64,000 bases of DNA. Source: Daucus carota subsp. sativus (Eukaryota > Streptophyta > Magnoliopsida > Apiales > Apiaceae). The DNA is taken from positions 51,049,214 through 51,113,213 of the forward strand of contig NC_030381.2 in the NCBI RefSeq assembly GCF_001625215.2. Reading direction: 5' to 3'. Position 1 is the first letter of the stretch. Each line of letters opens with the position of its first letter. The notes beneath the pieces were generated by a model, which saw nothing but the letters and a program-made list of their open reading frames with translations, did not search any database and was not told the DNA's origin. Both the position numbers and the translations under genes were made by a program. Of this stretch, positions 52,921-63,808 are shown piece by piece.

Positions 52921-55035
52921 TAATTTTTTTGTTCAAAAGCATTAAACTCATACATTAAAACTGTTGTATTTATATTTTTTTCAATATCATATTTATTTGA
53001 GATAAGTTATTATTTCAGGTAAGTCTCATATGTTTTTTACATGATAAATTAATATCCATAAATTAATTACTTACGTAATGAATTTCAATTTGAAATTTTT
53101 TTTGAGCAATTGGGCTCGAGCCATGTTTCAGACTTCAAAAAATGGATATAATTCATATTTGAATAAAATTGGACGAATTCAAATCTCACTTGATACTTTA
53201 AACGAGTACTGATACAATATTAGAAAATTTTAAGCCATGAATGTGAGAAATAAGCACAAAAACTAAGATTTCGGTGAGCATCTTTGAAAGGAAAAATTGA
53301 TGGACTTTCAACATGGACTATGTCATATTTTTCTTTTAATTATAAAAAGTGACTTATAAAAAGATTACAATATTTTGAAGAACATAAAATAAGATAACTG
53401 AAAGAATATTTTTATTTAGATTACTTTTTTATTTTAAACTTATGATGAATTCAGAATTCGACGTGTAACCAAATCTTTTCAAAAAAAAAATTATAGATAT
53501 AAGAATAGTGACAAATACATCAAATTTGGTGTTTGAAAATATGTCTAAATGATTTTGGTGATATATGAATTTGAAATATTATAACTTGTGATACAAAGGT
53601 GAATTTAGGGAATTTCTATATTGTTAATCAAAAGTCAACCAAACAATAATAAAACGCGTTTACGAGACCTACTAAAAAGAGTTGAGTTATAAATTTTACT
53701 TGCTTAAAATAAAATAACACAGAGAAATAAGTTATATGTATATTAAAGTCTTAAAACTATAATTTTAATATGTCATCCATCAATGTATAACATACGAGTT
53801 AAATAAAATGATTCGAAGTATAATTAAATTAATTAATCAATTACAAATTTAACTAATAAAATATAATTAATTCTGAAATGGATAATCCGACGCGATAAGG
53901 TGAAAACTAATATCTGATTAAACAGGAATAGAACAAGAATAGTTTTTCATAAGCCAGAATATCGAACACCTGATTTGATCTTTAACAATTGAACATGATA
54001 TGCTACATTGCTCACCCCTAAGAAATAAGAGTATCAAAATATTTAAAAATGTGAGTTTGCACAAAGCTAAAAAAGTAACTATACGGCTAATTAAACTAAA
54101 TATTTCTTATTTTTATGAACTTCATGGTGCCTAACATCTACTCTATTTTTGCTATTTGAGATCTGGTTTATAACAATTACATGAAAAATCATTAAAAACC
54201 TAAATCAACAAGCTCTGAAAACTAATGATAAAAAATAATATTTTATAGCAAGACAATATTATAACACGCGGTATTAAAGTAATAATCATCTAATATTTTA
54301 AATTAACAAAAAAATATAAGACATTGAAATACTATATAATTGATATGAAAATTAAAAAGGCAAGCCAAATCAAACGTGTCGAAATTTTTCGGGTACAATT
54401 ATAAGGTTAGTAGTTCAATGAATGCTTGTATAATAAAGTAAGGTAAGGTCTTTTACATACAATATATGTTTCAATTATTATTTATACAAGATGTGTGCAA
54501 CATATGATAAAAAAGAATGTGTTGATGGTATGTCCATCATATATCACTTAACTATTACACAAACATACGCTCAAAAAAAGAGAAATAAATATAAAACAAC
54601 GCGGACCACACATCTTCATCTAATCATGATTTAGGATATCGTAATTCACATATCAAGAACAAGTTTTCATATTGGATGAAATAATTTAATAATTTTCAAC
54701 AATAAATTACAGATCTTTTTAATGAGGTATAATATATTTAAATTCTAAAAGTTTCAGTATTAGTTTGGAGTATAATTTTGAACATGTAGATAATATGGTA
54801 GTGGTCTCTATATCCTAACGAATTTGAATATAGAAAAATCAGTTAAAATGTTGTTTTTATCCATATTTTTTACTATCAATGCTATTAGATTGCAAATGTT
54901 ACATTTCATATTTATATATTCTGTTAAAAAATAGGACGTGATAGTTATGCTCGAAATAATATGATGACACACGAATATTATTTAAAATACAACAAAATCT
55001 AGAGTCCCGTGCCTCGCACGGGTTTTTATGCTAGT

Positions 55036-56913
55036 TTACTAATAATTTCTCACTTATAAATATTAAGTACTTTTTTAAGTTATGTCAAAAACCGTTCTTA
55101 TGTTCAACGCAGAAAAAGCTAAGGATTTTACCTTAACTTGATTACTGAAATTATAATAAAGTAAGATTCATAGAATACAGATAATCAAAAATTTACTTCA
55201 TTTCAGTGATATTGTTTTTAGTCGCAAATGTTTAATTTATATTTTTTATATTTTTTATATATAGTTCAATAAATAATACGAGCGGAGATATTATTAATAT
55301 AACTATCTAAATTGATGATTAGTAATATTTAACTTATAAGGCTTGCAACAACTTACATCAAAATTATATTTATTAATATATTAAATTGGTATATCTAATC
55401 ATAATAAACTAAAATTATAATAAATATTATTTTAAAATATAATCAATTATTATAACCAATTTTGCTAACATACAAAACTCAGGTCACCAATACGACCCAA
55501 ACATTAAATTAGGTTTTATGCTTTATACCGATACAAAACTAGATTAGTGTTACCAAATTTTAGCTTATTATTATTGACTTATCACAAGCAAGAGTTAACT
55601 GTAGTAATAGTGGTAATTGTAGATATTAATCTTAATTTTTGATTGGCTAGTTGACTCTCTGTTTCTTTTATTTTGTTAATTTTTGGGATTTGATTTTTCT
55701 TTACATGCTTAAATTTGAGTTTTTGTATTTTTATTAGAAGATTAATTGATAAAATTTATTGCTGATTATTGTACCTGAATTTTATAATTCATGGAGGTCA
55801 TAAAAGATGGCTTTATTGTGCTTTAATGAGATATTAATGTGCTTTTAATGGTTGATTAGTAGATTGATGGATACCAAGTTTTTATTGTGTTAATAAGGAT
55901 TACTAGCTAAATTCGTGATAAATTTGCTTCTATGATTTTGTCTTATATTGTATTAGATATATCCTAGATGTGTTTTCAATTTTCTATTATATTTAATTTA
56001 TACTTTCAATATTTATCGATTTATATTTTATGGTTAGATTTATATTTTATTACTTATTGTTTTATTAGGTATCTAACCAAAAAGATCTCATTATCCTCTT
56101 TGGTGTAGATTTTTTAGTAATTTTTTTATATAGGTTTTTATTTACTTTCCTTATTCTGTAAATTATATTAATATTTTTATTTTGTATTTTATTATGAGTT
56201 TGTTGATTTTTTTCCAATATTGTTTTTAAATAGTTTTATCATTTTATTGTATGTATGAACTTTATTTTGGAAGGGATAATGATAGCGGGACCTCTTATAG
56301 GTGTTTTCTTATCAACATTAAAGTTTTATTGTCTACATGTCTGAAGGTTAGATGGTAAACTTTCTTGAATGAAAGGAATCCTGGCATCAAATTTTGTATT
56401 CTGATACAATTCGTTATACGAGAAAGTATCTTCTGACAAAAAAAAATAAAAAGAGTTAACTGCAGTGATTCATTAAAATGATGTAGAAATTATGTAAATT
56501 GATCCCGGTAAGATGAGATATAAATAGACTATAGAAAAAATATATTAAATTCTTTTCTTAATTCACTTCTCTTTCCCATGTGTCGTAACTCATCATGAGC
56601 ATATGATTTTTGATTTTTCCCAATTTTAGATCCACCCACAGTGAAACATACATAATGCTATTAACCTATGGCGTGCAGCAAGCCATCTCCCAAATCATTT
56701 AAATACAGATATTCAAACATGCATAATGCAATGCGTGAATTATTGAAAAAAGATATGGTCCACGGGTCACGTTTGTCTGTAAATAAAAATATTATTCGTC
56801 CAAATAACGATACGCCCCTTATTACAATAAATTGTTATATAATCTTCGGACCATCAGATGATCCTGAGATATCAGTTATCACAGAGCTAAGGTTGCTTTT
56901 CCCGAAACAACAA
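55036..56913. other. AT-rich spacer and promoter side of the second reductase
   Basis: No gene is recognised. An 82-codon frame (56668-56913) is open in phase with the reductase, but it reads nothing like the family and precedes the conserved N-terminus. I treat it as 5' leader or promoter. Confidence 0.45.
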
Positions 56914-58308
56914 ATGGAGAAGAGCAAAGTTCTTGTAGTGGGAGGCACTGGCTACATCGGCCACAGAATTGTTAAGGCCAGCTTGGCACAAGGACATGAA
57001 ACCTATGTTCTTCAACGCCCTGACATTGGCTTGGACGTTGATAAGCTACAAATGCTCTTGTCCCATAAACGACAGGGGGCTCGGCTCGTGGAGGGCTCGT
57101 TTTCGGATCATCAGAGCCTTGTGGACGCCGTGAAGAAGGTGGATGTGGTTATTTGTACCATGTCGGGGGCTCATAATCGGACGTTTAACATAACGCTGCA
57201 GCTCAAGCTTGTTGAGGCAATCAAAGAAGCCGGAAATATCAAGGTTTAAGATATAGTGTCTGTGTGAACACATACTGTTAATAAAAATATAATATGATCC
57301 TGATAAATATTCTCCTAAATATTATTCTTAGAATGTAATGTGATCCTGGTAAATGTTCCTCTCGACACCCTAAGATTTTGGAAGAATAGGTCAATTAACA
57401 TGATATCAGAGCTCACTCGATATGAGCATACAATGATTGGAAAATATATGGAATTTCGACTTTAAGGAATATTTTGTAATGATTTTATTTGTGCAGCGTT
57501 TCTTGCCTTCGGAATTCGGGATGGATCCTGCAAGAATGGGACACGCCTTAGAACCAGGAAGAATAACATTTGACGAGAAGACGGTGGTGAGGAAAGCAAT
57601 AGAAGAAGCTAACATTCCCCACACTTATGTCTCCGCTAATTGTTTCGCAGCTTACTTTGCTGGCAATCTCTCTCAAATGGGCACGCTTTTCCCCCCTAAA
57701 GAAAAAGTCACCGTATATGGAGATGGCAATGCCAAAGGTAACATTCATGCACAACTATGTCAATGTTTTATTATCTACTCGGAGATGGTCTGTGACAAGT
57801 GATTAAATTTTTCAAAAATTATAAATTATATATTTTATTAAATTAAACACGTAACATATATCCATACAAATATTAGGATTTCGGAAACTGATTTTAACTA
57901 AGACTCACTGCTTTCCGATAACGAATTTTACTATGTGCAGTTGTTTATGTAGAGGAAGATGACGTGGCAACATATACAATCAAAACCATAGACGACCCTC
58001 GTATGTTAAACAAGACACTATACATTCGGCCGCCAAAAAACATTCTGTCCCAGATGCAGCTGATCGAGATGTGGGAGAGTCTCTCAGGCAAAAAGCTGGA
58101 GAAACTCAAAATCTCAGACAAAGATTTCTTGGCATCTATGAAAGGACTTGAGTATGGTGAGCAGGTTGGAGTGGGACACTTCTATCATATATATTACGAA
58201 GGTTGTTTAACAAATTTCGAAATCGGGGAAGAAGGAGGAGAAGCTTCTGAGCTCTATCCAGATGTGGAATATACTACCATGGAATCATACCTCAAGCTCT
58301 TTCTTTGA
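56914..58308 (+). CDS. Pinoresinol-lariciresinol reductase-like (PLR family)
   Basis: An NADPH-dependent reductase of lignan synthesis. Three exons: 56914-57243, 57497-57737 and 57941-58308 give 312 residues, the same length as its divergent homologue. The start MEKSKVLVVGGTGYIG places the dinucleotide motif at the usual distance. An upstream in-frame ATG at 56668 adds 82 residues unlike the family. Family landmarks are HETYVLQRPDIGLDVDK, EGSFSDHQSLVDAV, RFLPSEFGMDPARM, the catalytic-lysine context FDEKTVVRKAIE, YFAGNLSQMGTLFPPKEKV and the C-terminal YPDVEYTTMESYLKLFL. The NLSQM...PPKEKV loop is as in classic PLRs. An intron found in the homologue near LA-MKK-EQ is absent here, where the frame runs on through SMKGLEYGEQ. 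Confidence 0.92.
57280..57425 (+). repeat. Dispersed short repeat (copy in PLR-like intron 1)
   Basis: It contains GATCCTG, CACCCTAAGATTTTGGAAGA and TTAACATGATATCAGAGCTC. The last resembles initiator-Met tRNA sequence. It is related to the copies at 31330-31480 and 49590-49710, and fills most of the first intron. Confidence 0.5.
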
Positions 58309-58992
58309 GCTGTGATTTATTTGCAGTAATTTAAACTGTAATTTCCTAATTACCGAGACCGGTGAAGGCTGAAATCACCTGTATTATTATATTGTACTAA
58401 TTCATAAAACGTTGCCCACCAATGTGTTTTTCGAGTGTACATTAAATTGGATATTTATTCCGGGGGTTGTGTTAGTTCAACTACTTTATTATTATTATTA
58501 TTATTTGTTATAATTGTGATGGTAATTGGTAAAAATCTCAGATCGACATAATCAGGTAAATTAATAAAATAAATTTTGAAGACTATTGGAGAATTTGTAT
58601 CAGGAATTTATCTAATAAATTTTGAAGACTATTGGAGAATTTTTAATTAAACTGAAGTGTAATCAATAAATTGATAATATAATTTTTAAAAATTAGTTGG
58701 AAAATTTTTAACATATCGAAGAATTTTTTATGTGCATTTGTTGATGGTGTACAGAAACAAAACATATATGAAAGTCTGAAAGCTCCCCCACAACTAGAGA
58801 GCGCAAAAGTGGGATTAATCATTAATCTACCATCTTAAAGGAAACAAGCAAATCAACTGAAAAGAAAGTTTTTCCTACACTTTCCATAAACGTGGCTTAT
58901 TTAAGTAATAATTATACAAAATTTTTATGTTTGTGATAAAAGAGAGTATTGAACAATGGTAAAACGTCAATGCTTTCGTAAAGAAAAAAACT
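58309..58992. other. 3' region of the PLR-like gene and spacer
   Basis: The 3' untranslated region is followed by AT-rich sequence. A block TAAATTTTGAAGACTATTGG plus AGAATTT is repeated at about 58570 and 58616. Confidence 0.5.
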
Positions 58993-58995
58993 TAA

Positions 58996-59215
58996 GGGGG
59001 CGTTTGGTTGATGGTTAATGAGCCCGGTTAACGGGAATCGGAACCTAATACCCATACATTGTGTTTGGATTAGTAAAATTTTTGGGAACCTCATTCCCTT
59101 TTGAAGGGTAAATCAATACCTCCGCACCCCTTGGGTTACCATTTCTCATACCCTCCATTCCCATACCCCATTCCCATTCTCCATTCCCATTCCCACCAAT
59201 CATCCAAACACCCAC
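58996..59215. mobile_element. Tourist-type MITE, abutting a second one
   Basis: The ends GGGGGCGTTTGG and CCAAACACCCAC are inverted. TAA flanks at 58993-58995 and 59216-59218. It is 220 bp long and belongs to the same family as the reversed copy in GRF intron 1 (31748-31952). The right-hand TAA is also the left-hand TAA of the next element. Confidence 0.8.
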
Positions 59216-59218
59216 TAA

Positions 59219-59593
59219 GAGCAAGTCCAACAGTGTCCTAGCAAATGCCTTATAAATATTATAAAATATAGTGTCCTAGTGATTTAGGACATCATCTCAA
59301 TGTATCAACTCCAACAACATGCCCCATTATTGTGCCTTATTATTAAAATAATAATATATATTGGAATTGTTATTGGAAAGAAATGAGAAGGAGGGAGGAG
59401 AGAGATGTAGTGGAATGGTAAAAAGCTATTTTTTTATTGATAGGGCATATAAAATGGTGCCTCAAAAATAAGGCACTTGTTACATGTCCTAGTTTTTTAG
59501 GGCAACACTAGGACATTGTTGGAGCATTGATTTGTTTCACATGCCTTAAATTTTGATTTGGGACATCAATATAGGGCACTCTTGGACTTGCTC
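59219..59593. mobile_element. Tourist-type MITE with GAGCAAGTCCAA ends
   Basis: The ends GAGCAAGTCCAACAGTGTCC and GGGCACTCTTGGACTTGCTC are inverted, flanked by TAA (59216-59218 and 59594-59596). The length is 375 bp. Internal complementary words such as GTCCTAG and CTAGGAC continue the arms. A stretch at 1071-1200 (AGCGACTTCAAGAGATGCC, TATAAGGCACC) looks like a distant relative. Confidence 0.85.
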
Positions 59594-59739
59594 TAAGTCT
59601 CCTTTTGCGGCAACAAAAGTTTCCCACGTCTAGTAGAAAATTGGTGATTAATTCCAAGCATTTTAAACGACTCAACAGCATTAGTTAAACAAAAAACAGC
59701 AGCTCCACAGCATCAGGCCGGAAATGTACTAAAGTATTA

Positions 59740-60047
59740 TGTTGTGTTTGGCTGGGGAGAATGGAATGGAATGGAATGAAATGAGTAAAATTACTTGAAA
59801 CTAATAGAGATAGGAGGGAAGTTTTGGAAAAAAAATGAGTGAAGGCAAAATTGTTATGAAGAGATTTGTGAAGAAATTGGGGGTAGGAGAGAATGAAGCA
59901 TTTCATCTCAAATTGAAAGTTTGATATATAGCACATTATGGAAGGAATGGAATGGAGGAAAGAATGAAGTTTCTTAATAATTATCCATAACATAGTTCAT
60001 TTTTCATTCCATTCCTTCCGGAATCATTCACCCAACCAAACACAACA
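59740..60047. mobile_element. Tourist-type MITE with TGTTGTGTTTGG ends
   Basis: The ends TGTTGTGTTTGGCTGG and CCAACCAAACACAACA are perfect or near-perfect inverted repeats flanked by TTA (59737-59739 and 60048-60050). It is 308 bp long, with GGAATGGAATGG-type words near each end. TWA target duplications indicate the PIF/Harbinger (Tourist) group. Confidence 0.85.
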
Positions 60048-60283
60048 TTAGAGGAAAACTTATAAAATACATTTATATTACTTAGAGCTTTATTCGAACC
60101 GAAACTGAAGAACTGAACCGAGAATTTAATTTAGTTCAGTCCAATTTTTTGAGATTTCAGTCCAGACCGAATAGACCGAATTAAAAAACGGTTCAGTTCA
60201 TTTTCTTTTAAAAAAATTAGGTCTAGACGAAACAGACCAAAATATTTATATACGATCCAGATTCACTTGGTGTGTATAGGATG

Positions 60284-60512
60284 GGGCCGTTTGGGTGAAT
60301 TTAAAATAATTGCTTATTGTTTAAAGTAAAAAAATGAAATAGAAGTTGGAAACAAGTTAAGACTATAAAAATGTTTGGGTAATAAGTAGAAGCCATGAGA
60401 CAAAAATTAGTATTCGTAACTTTTTTTAAATACTTCTTAAACTTTTTCCACAAACGGTACAAATAAGTGTTTCTAACTTATAATTCAGAAGTCGGGCTTA
60501 TGAGCCCGCGCC
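60284..60512. mobile_element. MITE of the GGGGCCGTTTGGGTG family, copy 1
   Basis: It starts GGGGCCGTTTGGGTGA and shares its interior with 63162-63404 in the same orientation: AGAAGTTGGAAACAAG, AATGTTTGGGTAATAAG, AAACGGTACAAATAAGTG, CTTATAATTCAGAAG. The right end (GCGCCAAATATCC) is degraded. Superfamily uncertain, possibly hAT. Confidence 0.65.
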
Positions 60513-61157
60513 AAATATCCACGATATTTCCATCTTCTACTTATGTTTGACGTAACTCCGTATACAGTTTTATTCCCTCTGTCCCTCGGAATTTAATTAT
60601 ATATATTAAAAAACGAAAATACGCCACAGATTTTAATATTTTTATAAATTATATATTTTTTGAAATGAAATTTTAAAAAGCTTTATTTTTGATCTTTCAA
60701 ATTGTCATAAAATCAGTATCCAAAACTTTATGTTTTTTTCTATCAATGGACTTGAAGGGTAAAGTTGAAGATATTTCTACAATTTATATCTAAAATTCAA
60801 GCTTCTTCTCTGAAAAGTGTGTTACCCTTCTCTCAACATGTTTTTGATATCAGCCCTCAGCGTCGGACCGGAACTGTAAAATTGATGAAGAAAAGATTTC
60901 ATTTTTTTTTTTTTTTTGTAAACCCTTATTTAGAATAAATTTTTAGCTAATCTGCAAGAATAAAAGAAATAAAATTTATTGAATTTGATTTTAGCCCAAG
61001 TGGTCCGTGATGTTCACGTCACAAAACTATTCTGTCGTAACATTTATATTAATTTATACAAAAATTATGTCATCTAGCAACAAGTATATATTCTGACAAG
61101 TATAATTTCCCTAATTTTTTTCAAAAGTATTTAATCAACTGAGATATGATAGAATAT
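60513..61157. other. AT-rich spacer with a lone Stowaway-like end
   Basis: A Stowaway-like left end (ATTCCCTCTGTCCCTCGGAA) occurs at about 60573, with no right end found. A T-run lies at about 60902-60918. No gene is recognised. Confidence 0.4.
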
Positions 61158-61711
61158 GGGATAAATATCAAGTTGGTGACTCGTTTCGTCCAAATGTATC
61201 AATTGAGTGACTGATTTCCAAATTGACTCAAATTAGACCCTCATTAGAAAAATTTGTATCAAAAATATTACTCTATCGTTAGTCGAAATTTTGAAAATAT
61301 TATATATTGAGTTTCACACTTTTTTTATGAATGGTATTACATCCAAATGAAAGATTCCGAGTCCTACTATTTTTGCTAATATTTTTAGATTTTTAAAATT
61401 TTATCAACTATTTATTTTTAATTTTTTGATTGTTTTATTTGATTTAAATAAAAATAAATAGGAGATAAATTTTTAAAAATCTAAAAATATTATCTAAAAT
61501 ACTAGAACTCGGAATCTTTCATTTAGATGTAATACCATTCATAAAAAATATGTGAAACTCAATATATAGTACTTTCAAAATTTCGACCAACGAAAAAGTG
61601 ATATTTTTGATACAAATTTTTCTAATGAGTGGCTCATTTGAGTCAATTTAAGAATCAGTCACTCAATTGATACATTTGGACGAAACGAGTCACCAACTTG
61701 ATATTTATCCC
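61158..61711. mobile_element. Long-TIR MITE with 10-bp target duplication (MULE-type)
   Basis: A perfect 10-base duplication, GATAGAATAT, lies at 61148-61157 and 61712-61721. The ends GGGATAAATATCAAGTTGGT and ACCAACTTGATATTTATCCC are exact inverted repeats. Complementarity continues inward for about 200 bp per arm (for example ATTACATCCAAATGAAAGAT with ATCTTTCATTTAGATGTAAT). The length is 554 bp with no transposase. Duplications of 9-11 bp and long terminal inverted repeats fit Mutator-like elements. Confidence 0.9.
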
Positions 61712-61721
61712 GATAGAATAT

Positions 61722-62069
61722 TAATTTAACACAGATGGAATAAATTTATTTTACAACAAATATAAGAGTTAATCTCGAATTTTACTTGATGCAAAACTTA
61801 TCAATATAAAAGTTTTACACTAAATTTAATATCATACTATTTGTTTATAGAGTATAAAATTAATATTAATATAAACTTAATATACTCCTTCGTCCTTTTC
61901 ATTATTTACAAGCTTATTTCGAACGTTTGATAAAATAACACGCATTTTAATAGTTTTATAAAATATAATTTTATAACTTATTTTTTAAAAAAGTTAAATT
62001 AAATTTTATCATTTTTTTAAAGAAAGATATTAATATAATTTATAAATTTATTTTTTAAAATAAGTGTAG
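61722..62069. other. AT-rich spacer
   Basis: A lone Stowaway-like end (ACTCCTTCGTCC) lies near 61884. No gene or complete element was recognised. Confidence 0.4.
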
Positions 62070-62076
62070 TGTTCTC

Positions 62077-62307
62077 AGGGAAGGAGGAAGAGGGGTATGG
62101 GGTGGCCTTAGCCCCCCAGAACCTTCCCAAAATCTTTATATATAATCAATTTATATGATTGAAATTTATAATTTATAGTATTTAATCATCAAAAACTCAT
62201 AATTTGTAGTATTTAGCCCCTCAAAACTCATAATTTTGTAGTATTTTGTTCTTAAAATTTTTTAATTAAATTTCACCCCTGAGAAATATTTCTGGTTCGT
62301 CCCTCCC
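62077..62307. mobile_element. Small hAT-like element
   Basis: The heptamer TGTTCTC flanks it at 62070-62076 and 62308-62314. The ends (AGGGAAGGAGGAAGAGGGG, and CTGGTTCGTCCCTCCCT at the right) are imperfect inverted repeats. The right end resembles the CTGGTTCAGCCCCTG end of the hAT-type element at 966-1771. 231 bp, non-coding. Confidence 0.62.
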
Positions 62308-62314
62308 TGTTCTC

Positions 62315-63161
62315 CTATCTGCAACCCGTCCACTGGGGAGTAATATTCTTCAGGTGTTGATGGGCAACTCTGCAAGGTGTCAAAGTCTGAGGGCGCTGGG
62401 TTCGTTCCTCGCTTAGTCTGATAAAGACGCCCATTTAACTTGACCTTGACGTTTACTTAAGTAGTTGAAAATTATCAATCTTGAATATTGAGGGAAAAGA
62501 AGAAATCTCACCTACTTAGTTTTGACAAATTTCGTGGGAAATTATCACCGTTTAAAGTTGATTCCTTATGAGCTATGGACTGGGGAATAAGAATTTTTGC
62601 AACAAAGTACTCTTTCCGAAGGAAAAAATGAATTTATGTTTCTGTTTTTTTTAATATTTCATTATGTTAAGGATGACACTTTTTTAAATTTCATTTTTTT
62701 ATAAAAAAATATAGATCTTATGTATATTTTTGTTATAATCAAAATTATTAAATATTTTTTACAAAATTAACTAAAGGCTATATGAAGTAAAATAAGAAAA
62801 AGTATCCGAATGCTGCTAAGAACCTGGCATAACATTTTTATAAGCCCTCAATCCTTAATAGGCCTTTAAGAAAGAGTTAGTGTTATCTGTTATCAAATCG
62901 TCTGTGCTCATGAATCGATTGTGGAAGCTTAATTAAAATGAATTCTCATTTTATAGTTACAATCAACACAGTAGCACTTCATTTGGATACTGATTTGAGT
63001 TTTAGGTGATGAAACAGCACTTCATTGATGATGGATTAGGTAAAAAAATGTTTTTTTCATTGACCACTCTTATCCTCTGGCATTACAGGTTTCATTAATC
63101 GTGAACCAAACACTATTTTAAGTTGTTAACATCATATACCAATTAAGCTAGATTACTAGGG
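62315..63161. other. Spacer with MITE remnants
   Basis: A stretch at about 62973-63115 has ACTTCATTTGGATACTG at the left and TCATTAATCGTGAACCAAACACTA at the right. This resembles a decayed copy of the Tourist family at 31748 and 58996. No gene is seen. Confidence 0.4.
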
Positions 63162-63404
63162 GGCCGTTTGGGTGATCTTAAAATAAGTGTTTCTTGCTTA
63201 AAATAAAAAAATGGAGTAAAAGTTAGAAACAAGATAAGACTTATAAGTGGTAAAAGTGTTTGGGAAATAAAAGCCCTGAAACAAAAACTAGCATTCCTAA
63301 CTTTTTATAAGTGTTTCTTGACTTTTTACATAAACGGTACAAATAAGTGATTATAACTTATAAACCAGAAGCCCGGCTTAAAAGCGGCAAACAAACGCCC
63401 CTAG
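63162..63404. mobile_element. MITE of the GGGGCCGTTTGGGTG family, copy 2
   Basis: The ends GGGGCCGTTTGGGTG and AAACAAACGCCCC are partly inverted. The interior is shared with 60284-60512 in the same orientation. CTAGATTA and CTAGATTAG words occur on either side (about 63149 and 63401), hinting at a duplicated target of unclear length. Confidence 0.68.
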
Positions 63405-63808
63405 ATTAGTGATAAGAGTAATATGGAGAATGCTCATTAAATGGGAAATTCAATAAGGGACCGATTACTTCTCATAGTGTTCACATAAAACTCTCTCCAC
63501 AAAACTGATTAAATAAAAAGAGGCTAATGCTCAAGAATGCAAGGAGTGTTAGAAACCTAAGATGTCAATATGATATTTCAAAGTTCATTGTAGCAATCAT
63601 ACCACCATCAAGTATTATGCACTGATGATGTTTCAAACAATTAAAGTCCAAAAACTAGTTTTCCTTATATTGCTCAAGGAACATGACGATAAATAAATTA
63701 AGGATATTTATATTCGATATCAAATTAATTGAAATTTAGTTAGAGCTGATAACACTTGCATTCAAGATCATGGGGCATTATATGTGAAATTGTATATACA
63801 ATTGATAT
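63405..63808. other. Spacer downstream of the right-edge gene
   Basis: AT-rich, and probably includes the 3' untranslated region of the minus-strand gene that ends at 63809. No other feature was recognised. Confidence 0.45.

Larger units (their letters stand above)
52448..55035 (+). mobile_element. Non-autonomous Helitron (2.6 kb)
   Basis: The 5' end is TCTACTTATATATATAATAG, with TC at 52448. The 3' end is CTAGT at 55031-55035. Eight bases before that is a perfect 7-bp hairpin, CCCGTGC-CTC-GCACGGG (55006-55022). Insertion is between A (52447) and T (55036), with no target duplication. All four are hallmarks of plant Helitrons. There is no Rep/helicase frame, so it needs a helper. Near its 5' end it carries a four-copy tandem repeat and a tRNA-like sequence, listed separately. 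The remaining ~2 kb is AT-rich and I recognise no captured gene in it. It lies between the two divergent reductase genes. Confidence 0.9.

Noticed and set aside
56668-56913. In-frame N-terminal extension of the PLR-like gene
   Set aside because: The family starts a few residues before the VGGTGYIG motif, and the homologue here has no such extension. It is treated as leader or promoter sequence.
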